Notes: generated from the sequence alone by a model not told the origin. 64,000 nucleotides of DNA from Hemileia vastatrix (GCA_030280995.1 JASXTE010000007.1:16430501-16494500), one strand, 5' to 3'. Numbered from the stretch's first letter, positions 1 to 13,190 are shown. Program-made: numbers and translations.

Positions 1-475
1 TTTCAAATAATAACCAATTTACCTGAAACATGAAAAATAACTTATTTTAACATGTGAAAAATAATGTAATTAATTAATTTAGTATAAAACATGAATAATC
101 AAGTATTTTAATTACTTTTAATAGTGTAATAAGTAATTTAATTTAAAACAAATACTTATTATAACAAAATTACTAATTTTTAGAATAAAACATTAATAAT
201 ATATTTAAATAAGTGTTTTAACTTTTTTAATACTTCAAAGACACAATTAAGAATCAAAAAAGCACCCAATATTATTTTTTAATAACATATTTAAGGTTTT
301 ATTTAATATATAAATTAAATCAATTGATTTAATTACATTATATGTTAATTTTATACTTATAATTATAATATATGTTTATAATTAATTGATTATTAATTTA
401 TATTTATTAAATACATAAAAATGTGCCATAATTTATAGAATATAACATTTCTTATGCTTAATTTAAATGTATATT
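1..475 (-). mobile_element. Gy-A 3' LTR fragment
   Basis: The reverse complement matches the Gy-B LTRs (around 38000-38350 and 45020-45370), including the blocks around TAAATTATGG and TTAATAATTAATTAGTTATA. The U3 start is missing at the right edge, where a deletion joins LTR to integrase, and the other end lies outside the window. No gene is present in this stretch. Confidence 0.75.
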
Positions 476-479
476 AACT

Positions 480-1541
480 TCAAATCATATCTTCCAGAGT
501 TTGAATCATTCTTTCAGCTAGACCATCAGTCTGAGGATGATGAGCTGTAGACAACTTTAACTCACAGCCACAAATATCCACCAAAGAGGTCCAAAACTCA
601 GATGTAAATTTTGGATCTCTATCAGAGATAATGGATTTTGGAAGTCCAAAAATATTAAACATGTAAGACCACCATAAGAAAGCTAATTCCTTTGTGGATA
701 CATTATTGTGGGTAGGAATAAATTTGCGCATTTTGGTGAATCTATCCACTATTACCCAACAAGATTTATAACTGTCTTTAACTGCTACAGGTAGACCAAC
801 AACAAAATCCATGTTAATGATTTGCCAAGGAGAATAAGGTGCTTTAATATGATGTAGCAATCCTGCTCTTTTACCTGTCAATCTTTTAGATTTTTGAAAA
901 GAATCACAAGATTCAAAATACAATTTTGTTTCTTCAGACATATTAGCCCACCAAGCAGTGTTTTTAATTCTGATAATGGTTTTTTCAAGATCAAAATGTC
1001 CTGCTAATATGTCATCATGACATAGTTTTAAGATGGTTTCTTTCATGGAAAGAGGAAAAACAATGACATTGGTCAGTTTTCTCCTGTAGTTAATATAACC
1101 ATCTTCAATCGAAAATTTTCTTTACTCAAAGCACTCTGGTACTTTGGAGGAAGAGTTTTTATCAATTCTTGGATAGAAGCATTCTTTGGATCATTCAAGA
1201 TTGAAACCAATTTATTCAAATCAGAATCTTGATAATATGAATCCAGAATTAATTCTAATAGTTCCTCTTCCATATCAACAATGTATATACCATGTATATG
1301 TACTGTATCATTTTCAGGTACATAGGCTGGATTGGATACATCATTTGGAAGAGGTAATCTGGAAAAAACATCAACATTTGAATGAAAATTTCCAGCCCTG
1401 TGAATAATAGTCATTCTACCTCTGTATTCTTGAACAGCTAGTTGCCATCTAAACATATGTCTATTTGGTGTTTTCAAGTTTAAGAGGGATTTCACAGCAC
1501 TGCAATCAGTAAATAATTCAAACTTTTGATCATCTAAATAA
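480..1541 (-). pseudogene. Gy-A RNase H C-terminal part and integrase
   Basis: Two minus-strand open frames (1495-1073 and 1046-480) match Gy-B 43020-44045. The first covers the end of RNase H and the linker (residues like HRAGNFHSNVDVFSRLP). The second starts with the integrase zinc-binding region: both histidines are kept (CHDDILAGHF) but the downstream cysteine pair is damaged (SCDSFQKSK). It continues into the catalytic core with MDFVVGLP, SDRDPKFTS and TDGLAERM, which hold the D, D and E residues. The frame stops where the deletion to the LTR begins (about 480), so the integrase C-terminus and chromodomain are gone. At 1541-1545 it is interrupted by the CACTA-like element; RNase H resumes at 12080. 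Confidence 0.85.
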
Positions 1542-1545
1542 TAAT

Positions 1546-1598
1546 CACCACGGGAAATCTGGGGGTGAACTGCTAGCAGTTCCCTCTTTTTGAAACTA
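1546..1598 (+). repeat. Left terminal inverted repeat of CACTA-like element
   Basis: Begins CACCACGGGAAAT and contains GAACTGCTAGCAGTTC, a self-complementary core. It pairs with 12023-12076 with a few mismatches. Just inside it, at about 1610-1650, short related motifs containing CTGTCAG and GGAAAC or GAAACTG recur, as expected of subterminal transposase sites. Confidence 0.8.
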
Positions 1599-1599
1599 T

Positions 1600-2874
1600 T
1601 ATGAATTTGTCAGGAAACTGTTGGGAAACCATCCTGAAACTGTCAGAAAGATGTTTCTAAATCTGATGAAAAAACATTGAAAAAATAAACTGTCACAGAT
1701 TGAATCCAGAACAATCCCTCCTTGAGCAGAGCTTAAGAACCACATTGAACATCAGTTAATCTCAGGTTTGGCAAAAGGTTGAACAACATCACTTAACATA
1801 CCTTAATATTCAAATATTAAACTTGAATATATGTTGCGTGTATGATATAGATGCATATGCATTTGAATTTGCATGGTGGATACTTATTGCATGCTAAAAA
1901 TTGATGTGAATTGCCTATCCAAAGTGTATGCATAATGACTATGAAGAATAAATATGCATAAAAATATGCATAAAAATATGCATAAAAATATGCATAAAAA
2001 TATGCATAAAAATATGCATAGTGATTATGCATAAAAAATATGCATATTGAATATGCATAAAAATATGCATATTGAATATGCATTAAAAATATGCATATTG
2101 AATATGCAAAAAAAAGGTGCATATACGTATATGAATAAAATACATTAATATGCATATAAATCTTTATAATGAATATGCATATGAATATGCATAAATATGC
2201 ATAATGATTGAAAAATGCAAAAAAATGATGCTTAACAAGTATATTTTATGCATAAATAGAAATATGCAATATGAATTCATATTGCATACAGATAACACTG
2301 GCAAACCATTTTGACCAAAACTCATACTAAATTTTCATTCTGGACTAAAGGTGTGAGGGAAGGAAGAAAAACAGTCCGACGTTAGAAAAATGCTACATGC
2401 ACTCATTTTGTAGCAGAGCAAATGAGAAGTGCTGAATTATGGTTGGTGCCCATAATTTAGTATGATATCATAATTTTATTTAATTATTTTCAATATTGAA
2501 AAGACTTTAGGTCGGTTGGTATGGATCTAGCTGTGCCAGGGTCTAATCTAATTAATTTAACAATTTCTTAATAATTAACGGGCTTTAATACAAAAACAGG
2601 TTGTATTTTTTGTGGGATATTGGATATGATAAGGTCTTTTTTAAAAAAAACTTATATTGTTTAAAAATATTCCTGAATCAGATGTGGGATAATCACTACA
2701 AAAAATTGTAGTACTGTGGGCAATAAAATATATGCACAAGCAGTAAAGAAAGGACCAAGTGAACCCTTTTTGTGCAGTGGGAATCATTAGAGTGGAATTG
2801 TGGATGAAAAATATAATTCATTATTACCATTTTATTTAATCAAAAAATTTATAATATTAAAAAGAACTATTGAT
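1600..2874. other. CACTA-like element, left interior without a gene
   Basis: Between the left terminus and array A there is AT-rich DNA with one minisatellite (1949-2232) and no credible reading frame. The 112-residue frame across 1817-2155 is only the translation of that minisatellite. Confidence 0.7.
1949..2232. repeat. ATGCAT minisatellite
   Basis: About eight perfect or near-perfect 12-bp units (ATGCATAAAAAT) grade into 15-20-bp units such as ATGCATATTGAAT. Every unit contains the palindrome ATGCAT. The array is AT-rich and non-coding. Confidence 0.9.
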
Positions 2875-5800
2875 TAATTGGTATTTGACCTTTGTGCCTC
2901 ACTCATATTTATCATTTGATTGATTTTGGTCACCATTATGTTATTAATATTATAAGTATAGCAAAAACTCGTGTGCCAAATGCATACCGGGTGATGTTAC
3001 ACCTTTTATAATATTATTAAATAAAGGTAAAAAAATATGAAAATGATTTGTTTTACAAAAAATAAATTGATATCCAAAAGCAATATGAGGGATAAAAAGG
3101 TAAAATTAAAGGGATCAAATATGAAATAAAAAATTAAAGTGAAATTCCTCCCATCAAGAGCAAGTAGACATGATGGGGTGAACGCCCACCAGTGGCACTA
3201 AACTTGGACTATAATTTCTTTTTTATAAAAATAAAAAAAAATCCACTGGAGCTTTACCAAAACTTCAGGATGACAATTTTGCCATATCAAACAACTTCTA
3301 GTGCAATTATTGAAGAAAAATTCATCTTCATTGAAAAAGAGAGAATTGATCACATCAGACTGCATGTGACCAAAAGTGTCCAGCACAAGTTCGGCCGAAC
3401 TTGTGCTGGACACTTTTATGATGGAGGTTAGCTAGGGTGGAATTTTTCTTCAGTTCATCTGGTATTTCTTATAAACATGTCCACTGGTATTTGATCTTTG
3501 TGCCTCACTCATATTTATCATTTGATTGATTTTTTGTCACCATTATGTTTTAATATTATAAGTATAGCAAAAACTTGTATGCCAAATGCATACTGGGTGA
3601 TGTTACACCTTTTATAATATTATTAAATAAAGGTAAAAAATATGAAAATGATTTGTTTTACAAAAAATAAATTGATATACAAAAGCAATATGAGGGATAA
3701 AAAGGTAAAATTAAAGGAATCAAATATGAAATAAAAAATTAAAATAAATATACTGCCATGAAGAGCAAGTAGACATGTTGGGGCAAATGTCCACCAGTGA
3801 GGCTAAACTTGGACTATAATTGCTTTTTTGAAAAACAAAAAAGTGCCAATCTGAGGTTTAAAAAAACTTCAGCATAACAATTTAGCCATATCAAACAACT
3901 TCTAGTTCAATGATTGAGAGAGAATTGATCACACCAGACTGCATGTGACAAACAGTGTCCAGCACAAGTTCGGCTGAACTTGTGCTCGACACATTTATGA
4001 CGGAGAGTAGCTAAGGTAGAATTTTTCATCAGTTAATCTGGTATTTCTTATAAACATGTCCATTGGTACTTGATCTTTGTGCCTCACTCATATATATCAT
4101 TTGATTAATTTATTGTCACCATTATATTATTAATATTATAAGTATAGCAAAAACTCGTGTGCCAAATGCATACCGGGTGATGTTACACCTTTTATAATAT
4201 TATTAAATAAAGGTAAAAAAATATGAAAATAATTTGTTTTACAAAAAATAAATTGATATACAAAAACAATATGAGGGATAAAAAGGTAAAATTAATCTCA
4301 AAGAGATCAATTATGAAAAACAAAATACTAGTAAAATTCTTGCTCTCAAGAGCCAGTAGAAGTGTTGAAAAAAATGGGAGCCATCAGGGCTAAATTGTAA
4401 TAAGTGACCTTTTTTTTAAAGATAAAAAATTATACACCTGAGGTTGAGAAGAACAACAGGTGGATGATTCAGCTAAACAAAACTGCTTGTAGTGAAGTTT
4501 AATAAAAAAATGTTTTTTTGTTGCCATATAGAGAATTGATCCCATCTGACTGCATGTGACTAAAAGTGTCCAGCACAAGTTTGGCCAAACTTGTGCTGGA
4601 CACTTTTATGATGGAGAGTAGCTTGGGTTGAAATTTTCTTCAGTTCCTTCATCTTGTATTTCTCATAAACATGTCTACTGGTATTTGATCAGTCTGTATC
4701 TTTTATATTTATCATCTGATTAATATTTTATAACCATTATATTATTAATGTTATTAGTATAGCAAAAACTTGTGTGCCAAATGCATACCATGTGAAGTTA
4801 TACCTTCAATAATTTTTTAAAATAGATGTAAATAAATATGGAAAGGAATAGTTTTACAAAAATTAAATTGAAATTTAAAAGTAAAAAGAGGAATAAAAGA
4901 GTAAAATAAAAGTCAAAGAATTAAAATACGAAAAAAATACTGGTAAAATTCCTGCTATCAAGAGCCAGTAGAGGTGTTAAAGCAAATGGGAGCCATCAGG
5001 GCTTAATTGTAATAAGTGACCTTTTCTTTAAAGATAAAAAATTATACACCTGATATTGGGCAGAACAGCAGGTGGATGATTCAGCTAAACCAAACTACTT
5101 CTAGTGAAATTTGATAAAAAAAATTTTTTGTTGCCATACAGAGAATTGATACCATCTGACTGCACATGACCAAAAGTGTCCAGCACAAGTTTTTCCGAAC
5201 TTGTGCTGGACACTTCTATGATGGAGAGCGGCTGGGGTAGAATTTTTTTTCAGTTCATCTGGTATTTCTTACATACATGTCTACTGGTATTTTATCTTTG
5301 TGCCTCACTCATACATATTGTTTGATTAATTTTTTGTCTTAATTATATTATTAATTATATAAGTATAGCAAAAAATCGTGTGCCAAATGCATACTGAGTG
5401 ATGTTACACATTTTATAATATTATTAAAAAAATGTATAAAAATATTAAAATAATTTATTTTAAAATTTATTAATTGATATCCAAGAGCAATATGAGGAAT
5501 AAAAAATTAATTTAAAGCGATCAAATATGAAAAAAGAAATCCAAGTATTATTGCTAATATCAAAGGCCAGTAGAGATGTTGAAGCAAATGAGAGCCGTCA
5601 GGGATAAATTGTACTTAATTGATTGTTTTTTAAAGATAAAAAATTGTTTACCTGTGGTTTGGATGAACTCTAGGTGGATAATTCAGCTATATCAAACTAC
5701 ATCTAGTGAAGTTTCTTATCAAATAATTTTTTTCATTTCAATAGAGAGAATTGATCCCATCTGACTGCACCTGACCAAAAGTGTCCAGCACAAGTTCGGC

Positions 5801-8800
5801 CGAACTTGTGCTGGACACTTTTATGATGGAGAGTAGCTAGGGTGCAGGTCTTCTTCAGTGCAACTGTTATTTTTTTAAAACATGTCAAATGGTATTTGAT
5901 CTTTCTGTGTTATTCATATTTTATTATCTGATTAATTTTTTGTCATTAGAATATTATTAATTTTATTAGTACAGAAAAAACTTGTGCGCCAAATGCATGC
6001 CATGTTATATTAAACCTTTTATAATATTATTAAAAAATGTTAAAAAAATATGAAAATGATTTCTTTTCCAAAATTATAAATTAATATCCAAATGTAACAT
6101 GAGTGATAAAAAAGTAAAGTAAAAGAGATCAAATATGAAAAAGAAAAATTCAAGAAAAATTCCTGCCTTCAAGAGCCAGTAGAGGTGTTGAAACAAATGG
6201 GTGCCATCAGGGATAAATTTGATAAAATTTAATTTTTTTTAAAGATAAAAAATTTTTCACCTGAGGTTTGGAAAAACTCAAGGTGGATAATTCAGCCATA
6301 CCAAACTACTTCTAATGTAATTATTTAGAATTTTTTTTAATTTAATTTCCACAGAGAGAATTGATCCCATCTGACTGCACCTGAACAAAAGTGTCCAGCA
6401 CAAGTTCGGCCGAACTTGTGCTGGACAATTTTATGATGGAGAGTAGCTAGGGTGGAAGTGTTTCTCAGTACATCAGTTTTTTGTTTTTCACATTTCTATT
6501 GGGTTTTTAACTTTTTTTTATCATTCATATTTATCTTATAACTAATTTTTTGTCACCATTTATATTATTAATGTTTCTAGTATAGCAAAAACCTGCATGC
6601 CAAATGCAAAATTGGTGATGTTACAACTTTAATAATATTATTATATAAAGTTAAAAAAATATGAATATGTTTAGTTTTTAAAAAAATAAATTGATATTTA
6701 AAATTAAAAAGAGTAATAGAAAAGTAAAATGAAAATAAATGGGATCAAATACAAAATAAAAAATACAAGTAAAATTTTTACTATCAAGAGCCAGAAGTGG
6801 TGTTGGGACAGTTGGGGACCCCTAGGTCAAGACTTGGTCTAAACTTACTTTTATGTATAGCTAACAAATTTTGAACTGAGGTTTGGACAGACATCCAGGG
6901 GACAATTTTACAATATTAAACATTCTTTACTTCAATAATTGAGTGAAATATCATTTTTTATTGCCATAGAGAGAATTTATCTCATATGACTTCATGCAAC
7001 CAAAAGTGTCCAGCACAAGTTTGGCCGAACTTGTGCTGGACACTTTTATAATTGAGAGTAGGCATACAGCAAATCTTCTTAAACTCAAAAGGGATTTCTT
7101 ATAAATATTTACACTGGAATTTGATCTTTCTGTGTCATTTAAATTTACCATTTGATTAATTTTTTGTCATCATTATATTGTTAACGTTATTACTATAGTA
7201 ATAACTTGTGTGAAAAATACATACCAGGTGGTTTTCCACCTTTAATCATATATTATTAAATAAAGGTATAAGAGTATGAAAATTATTTATTTTAAAAATT
7301 AAAAATTGATATCCAAAGCAATATGAGCAATAAAAAAGTAAAAGAAAAGGGATAAAATAAGAAAAAAAAATCTAAGGAAAATTCCCACTATTAATAACAA
7401 GTAGAGGTGTTAGATCAAATGTGCACCACCAGGGCTAAACTTGCACTATATTTTCTTTTTTGTTTAACCAAAGAAAGTGTACAGATGAGTTTTGAAAATT
7501 CATCAGGAGGACATTTTGGCAATATCAAACTACTTATTGTGCAATTATTGAGCAAAATGTCATTTTCATTTCCATAGAGTAATTTATCCCATCTGACTGC
7601 ATGCAACCAAAAGTGTCCAGCACAAGTTCGGCCGAACTTATGCTGGACACTTTTATGATGGTGATTATCTAGGGTGCAGGTCTTCTTCAGTTCATCAGGT
7701 ATTCCTTATAAACAAATCCACTTGTATATGATCTTTCTGTGTCATTCATATTTATCATTTGATTCATTGTTTTTCACCATTATAATATTAATGTTATTAG
7801 TATTGAAAAAATTTGTAAGCCAAATGCCTACTGGGAGATGCTACATCTTTCATAATCTTATTAAATAAAAGTAAAAAAAATATGAAAATTATTAGTTTTA
7901 CAATAAATAAATTGATATTTGAAAGCAAGAACAGGAATAAAAAAGTAAAATAAAAGTGATTAAATATGAAATTAAACATTCAAATAAAATTTCTGCCATC
8001 AAAGATAATTTGAGTTTTCAGACCAAATTTGCACCACCAGTTCTAGATTTGGAATATTTTTTCTTTTTTTTAAAATTAATAAAAGTGTCCACCTGATGTT
8101 TTCCAAAAAATCAGGAGGATAGTATAGCAGTATAAAGCTACTTCTTGTGCAATGATTGAGCAAAAATTCATTTTAACTTCCATTGAGTAAATTTATCCCA
8201 TCTGACTGCATGCAACCAAAAGTGTCCAGCACAAGCTCAGCTGAAATTGTGCTGGACACTTTTATGATGGAGAGTAGCTAGGGTGCAAGTCTTCTTCAGT
8301 TAATCTTATATTCATTTTAAAAATGTCTATGGGTATTTGATCTTTCTGTGTCATCCATATTTATTATTTGATTATTTTTTAGTCACCATTATATTATTAA
8401 TGTTTTTAGTATAGCAAAAAAATGTGTAATGAATGTACACTGGATGATTTTACAACTTTAATAATATAATATAATAAATATAAAAAAATGTGAAAGTTAT
8501 CAGTTTTACCAAAATAAAATTGATATTTAAAAGCTAAAGGATAAATAAAAGGGTAAGATTAAAATTAAAGAGATCAAACATGAAATAAAGATATTAAGTA
8601 TAATTTATGCTATCATGAGCCAGTAGAGGCTTCAGAAAAAATGGGCACCATCATAGATTAACATGGATCAAATTTACTTTTTACCAAAGGAAAAAATTGT
8701 CTACCTTAGGTTTGAAAAAACTTCCAGGGGACAATTTTTCTATGTAAAACTACTTTCAGTGCGATGATGGAGTGATAATTCAGTCTTATTTCCATAAAAG

Positions 8801-11490
8801 GAATTGATTGCGTCTGACGGCATGCAACCAAAAGTGTCCATCACAATTTTGGCAAAACTTGTGCTGGACACTTTTATCATGAAGAGTATCCAGGGTGCAA
8901 GTCATTTTTAATCATCTGAAATTTCTTATAAACATTTCCACTGTTATTAAATCGTTGTGCCTCACTCATATTTATCAATTGATTAATTTTTTGTCACCAT
9001 TATATTATTAATATTATCAGTATAGCAAAAAATTGTGTGCCAAATGAATACTGGGTGATGTTACACCTTTTATAATATTATTAAATAAAGGTGAAAAAAT
9101 ATGAAAATGATTTATTTTACAAAAAATAAACTTCTATCCAAAAGAAATATGAGAGGAATAAAGTAAAATAAAAGAAATCAAAGATAAAAATTAAAATCCA
9201 AGTTAAATTCCTGCCATAAACAGAAAAAAGAGATGTTGAATTAAATTAGAACAATCAGGGCTAAACTTGCACTAAATTTTCTTTTTTCTAAAAATAAAAA
9301 AAAAATCCACTTGAGATTTACCAAAGCTTCAGCATGAAAATTTTGCCATATCAAACTACTTCTAGTGTAATTTTATATCAAAAATTTATCTTCATTTCCA
9401 TAGAGAGAATTGCTCCCATCTGACTGCACCTGACCATAAGTGTCCAGCACAAGTTCGGCCGAACTTGTGCTGGACACTTTTTTAATGTAGAGTAGCTAGG
9501 GTAGAATTTTTCTTCAGTTCACCTAGTATTTCTTACAAACATGTCTACTGGTATTTTATATTTGTTCCTCACTCATTAATATCATTTGATTAATTTTTGG
9601 TCGCCATTATATTATTAATTTTATAAGTATAGAAAAAACTCATGTTCCAAATGCATACCAGGTGATTTTATGCCATTTATAATATTATTAAATAAATGTA
9701 TAAAAATATGAAAATAATTTATTATAAAGATTATTAATTTATATCCAAAAGCAATATTAGGAATAAAAAATTAAGTTAAAGGGATCAAATATGAAAAAAG
9801 AAATCCAAGTAATATTCCTACTATCAAAGGCCAGTAGAGGTGTTGAAGCAAATGAGAGCCATCAGGGATAAATTGTACTAAATTGACTTTTTTTCAAAGA
9901 TAAAAAATTGTGCACCTGTGGTTTGGATGAAATCTAGGTAGAAAATTTGGCTATGTAAAACTACTTCTAGTGAAGTTTTTTATCCAAAAAGTTTTTTTCA
10001 TTGCCATAGCGAGAATTGATCTCATATGACTGCAACTGACCAAAAGTGTCCAGAACAAGTTCGGCCGAACTTGTGCTGGACACTTTTTTGATGGTGAGTA
10101 TCTAGGGTGCAGCTCTTCTTCAGTGCAACTGGTATTTTTTTAAAACATATCCACTGGTATTTGATCTTTCTGTTTTATTAATATTTTATCATTTGATCAA
10201 TTTTTTGTTACCAGTATATTATTATTTTTATTAGTATAGCAAAAGACATGTGCCAAATTCTTACAGGGTGATGTTAAACCTTTAATAATTCTATTAAATA
10301 CAGGTAAAAAATTATGAAAATGATTTTTTTTACATAAAATTAATTGATATCTAAAAGAAAAAAAGGGATAAAAAGAAATAGGTTGAATAATAGGGATTTT
10401 ATATGAAATTCAAAATTCAAGCTAAATGCCTACTTTCAAGGCTCAGAAGAGGTGTTGGATAAAATGGGCATCATCAGGAATAAAATTTTACTTAATTTGA
10501 TTTTTTGAAAAACTAAATGAAGTTTTTAACTGATTTTTTTCCAATATTTAGTTGGACACTTTATCTATATCAAATTACTTCTAGTACCATGATTGACCAA
10601 ATTAAATCCTCATTCCCATATGCAGAATTGATCCCATATGGCTGGACCAGGCCAAAGGTGTCAACCACAAGTTTGAGAATTCTTCTGGTGGACACTTTTA
10701 TGATGGACAGTAGTAGGGTGCAAGTCTTCTTTAGTTAATCTAGTATTCCTCATAAACATTTCCAACTTATTTTTGGCCAAAAATCAGGTGGAAAGTTTTT
10801 CCATATAAAATTACTTCTAATGCCATGATTGACTAAAAATTGATTCTCATTGCCATATAGAGAGTTGATCCCATATGACTGGATCTGGAAAAAGTGTCAC
10901 CACAATTTTTGATAAACTTAAGTTTGAAAATTTTATGATGGAAAGTAATTGCAAGTCTTCTTAATTTCATCAAGTAATCCTCATAAAAATTTCCACCTGT
11001 ATTTTGGCCAAACTTCAGTTGGACACTTTGGCCATATTAAATTAATTCTAGCTCCATGTTGATAAAAAACTGATACTTATTGCCATATATAGATATTAAA
11101 CCCATCAGACTGTGCCTTTCCAAAAGTGTCTACCTGAATTATGGATAAACCTCAGTTGGACACTTTTATGATGCAGAGTAGCTAGGGCAAAAGTATTCTT
11201 CAGTTAATTTAATATTCATAATAAATTTATCCTCCTGAAGTTTATCCTAACTTGAGGTGGACAATTTTGGAAAGCACCAGTTAGTCATTATCCATCAAAA
11301 AATTGTTCACCAAAATTTTGGCTAAACTTGTGGTGGACCCCTTTGATCAGCCACAGTCAGATGAGATCAACTCTTTAGATGGGAATGAGCATGATGTTTT
11401 GGTCAATAATGGAAATAGAAGTAGTGTGATGTGGTCAAATTACCCCCCTGAAGGTCAGAAAAACCACAGAAGGACACTTTTTAGCAGGTA
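2875..11490. repeat. Array A: ~609-bp tandem units, most with a 46-bp palindrome
   Basis: About 13 long units. Palindromes start near 3372, 3951, 4562, 5172, 5777, 6387, 7002, 7609, 8218, 8830, 9436, 10042 and 10654, at steps of 579-615 bp. The core is GTGTCCAGCACAAGTTCGG followed by its reverse complement and flanked by AAAA/TTTT. The copies at 3372-3417 and 5777-5822 are perfect, and 4562-4607 is a perfect variant centred on TTTGGCCAAA. Upstream of each lies a conserved ATTGATCCCATCTGACTGCA block, downstream ATGATGGAGAGTAGCTAGGG. From 10654 the period drops to about 234 bp (10654, 10888, 11121) with decayed palindromes. The last segment (about 11340-11460) reads in the opposite orientation. 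No protein is encoded. Confidence 0.93.
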
Positions 11491-12022
11491 GTAACTGAGA
11501 AAAATCCATTTATCAGAAGGAAAATCTTTTATTGGATAGATGCCAAGGTTTCATACTTGTGTATTATGGTCAGTATTAATTTTGAAAGAGTCTGTCCAAT
11601 CAATTTCATTGCCCATTATGACTCATTTTGTTTTAAATGTTTCAAACTGTGTGATACAGTATTAAGGTGTCACATAGTATAATTAAGTTCTATTACGTGC
11701 CCTCCTATGATGCCTAAATTTATAATTTAATATCTTACATAATAATTTTTTTTATATAAATTCATCAATATTTTTTTTTATTATCAAATTTAATAGAGCA
11801 AGTATCCTGAATTATTATATATGCATAAGCTTAGGTTAGATCAATTTGTGCTCAATTTGTTCTCATCAGAGGACCAAAATCAAGTTCTGGAGGATCAACT
11901 TGTGCATAATTTTGAATCAGTTGATATTCTGTCTATAATCAATATGAGAATAAATGTAAATCTAACTCTAATTTACTTATGTTTATAAAGTATTCATAAA
12001 CCTGGCATAATTAAGGGACACT

Positions 12023-12076
12023 CTAAATTTCAAGAGAGGGGATTGCTAGCAATTCACCCCTATATTTCCCGTGGTG
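12023..12076 (-). repeat. Right terminal inverted repeat of CACTA-like element
   Basis: Inverted partner of 1546-1598, ending CCCGTGGTG. The adjoining interior (about 11810-12022) contains GATCAA and GCTCAA motifs and is closely similar to 37060-37260, the right end of another family member. Confidence 0.8.
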
Positions 12077-12079
12077 AAT

Positions 12080-13190
12080 GATGCTTATCTAAATCCCATT
12101 CAACTGCTAAGAACTCTAATTGAGTGGCAACATATTTCAATTCAATTTTTCTTAAGGTTCTTCAAATATAACAAATTATTACTTCTCAAACTTTTTCATT
12201 AATAATTTGTTTTTGATGAAGAGCAGCTCCAAGTCAAATAAAACTTGCATCTGTATAAAGAACAAAAGGCTTATTAAAATCTGGAAAGGCAAGGATTGGA
12301 GCTGACATTAAACATCTTTTTAATGTATTAAAAGCTCTTTGACTGTCCTCATTCCATATATAAGCCACATCTTTTCTTGTTAGTTTGATAAGTGGTAAGT
12401 CTATGACTTGATAATTTTTTATGTATTGTCTATAGTAGCCAGAAATTCCCAAAAAACTCTGTATTTCTTTTACAGAAGCTGGTGCTGACATATTTTAGAT
12501 AGCAGCAACTTTTCCTTCTTCTACACAGATCTGTAAGCCAGACACAACATGACCCAGGACTTTTAAGGATTGAAACCCAAATTTACACTTTTTTAAGGAT
12601 AAAGTCATGTTGATTTCATTCATTTTCTGGAAGGCTTTATTCAAGAATTGTAAATGTTCATCAAAAGTTTTAGAAAAAACTATGGTGACATCAATATAAA
12701 CTATTAACCAAACTTCAATTATTTCCTGATGAAATGTGTTATCCATCACATTTTGGAATACTGAAGGGGCATTTTTAGGGTTAAAAGGCATCCTAACATA
12801 TTTATAAACTCTCATATGTGTTGCAATTAGAAAAAAGTTTTGGGAAGACTGCTCAACAGGTATTTGATGATAAACTTTACTACCATCCAGACAGATTATG
12901 AATTTAGCACCTTGTAAGGTAACATGTATAGAGCTAATTCTGAGTAATGGGTAAATATCATCCACAGTATAAGTATTAAATGCTCTATAATCTCCACAAA
13001 GTCTAGCTTTATCTCTTTTATCAGAGATTAAAACTGGAGAGATGGCACAATATTTTGGTGTAACATCTACTTTTTCAATAATATTCATACTCAATAAAGT
13101 TGAGATATTATCTTCTATATCTTTTCTCTTTTTGGGAGAAGCAGGTTAAGGTTTTTTCATTATTCTAGAAGGTATTTCATCCCAATTTCA
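12080..13190 (-). pseudogene. Gy-A reverse transcriptase and RNase H (N-terminal part)
   Basis: Minus-strand frames 13094-12495 and 12491-12234 carry Ty3/Gypsy reverse transcriptase blocks: ISPVLISDKRDKARLCGDYR, a LDGSKVYHQI block, MPFNPKNAPSVFQ and the catalytic box. The box reads YIDV where an active enzyme and Gy-B have YIDD, so one catalytic aspartate is lost. An RNase H start follows (PFVLYTDASFI), retaining the first acidic residue. Single-base shifts and stops separate the pieces. The enzyme would copy element RNA into DNA inside virus-like particles; this copy cannot. Confidence 0.88.

Larger units (their letters stand above)
1546..12076. mobile_element. CACTA-like (CMC-type) non-autonomous DNA transposon carrying a satellite array
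   Basis: The two ends are inverted copies. The left starts CACCACGGGAAATCTGGGG and the reverse complement of the right starts CACCACGGGAAATATAGGGG. About 50 bp match, including the self-complementary core TGCTAGCA. The trinucleotide AAT sits on both sides (1543-1545 and 12077-12079). Gy-B, uninterrupted at the homologous site (about 42978-42990), has a single AAT there, so the insertion boundaries are supported by an empty site. A CAC start and 3-bp duplication fit the CMC/EnSpm superfamily; that assignment is inference. I found no transposase frame, so it would depend on an outside enzyme. Most of the interior is array A plus an AT-rich minisatellite. Confidence 0.8.

Noticed and set aside
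1817..2155. A 112-residue protein rich in FYAY repeats
   Set aside because: It is the translation of the ATGCAT minisatellite.
12023..12076. A Helitron 3' end (hairpin near a CTAG)
   Set aside because: The matching inverted sequence at the other end and a 3-bp target duplication confirmed by an empty site fit a TIR transposon instead.
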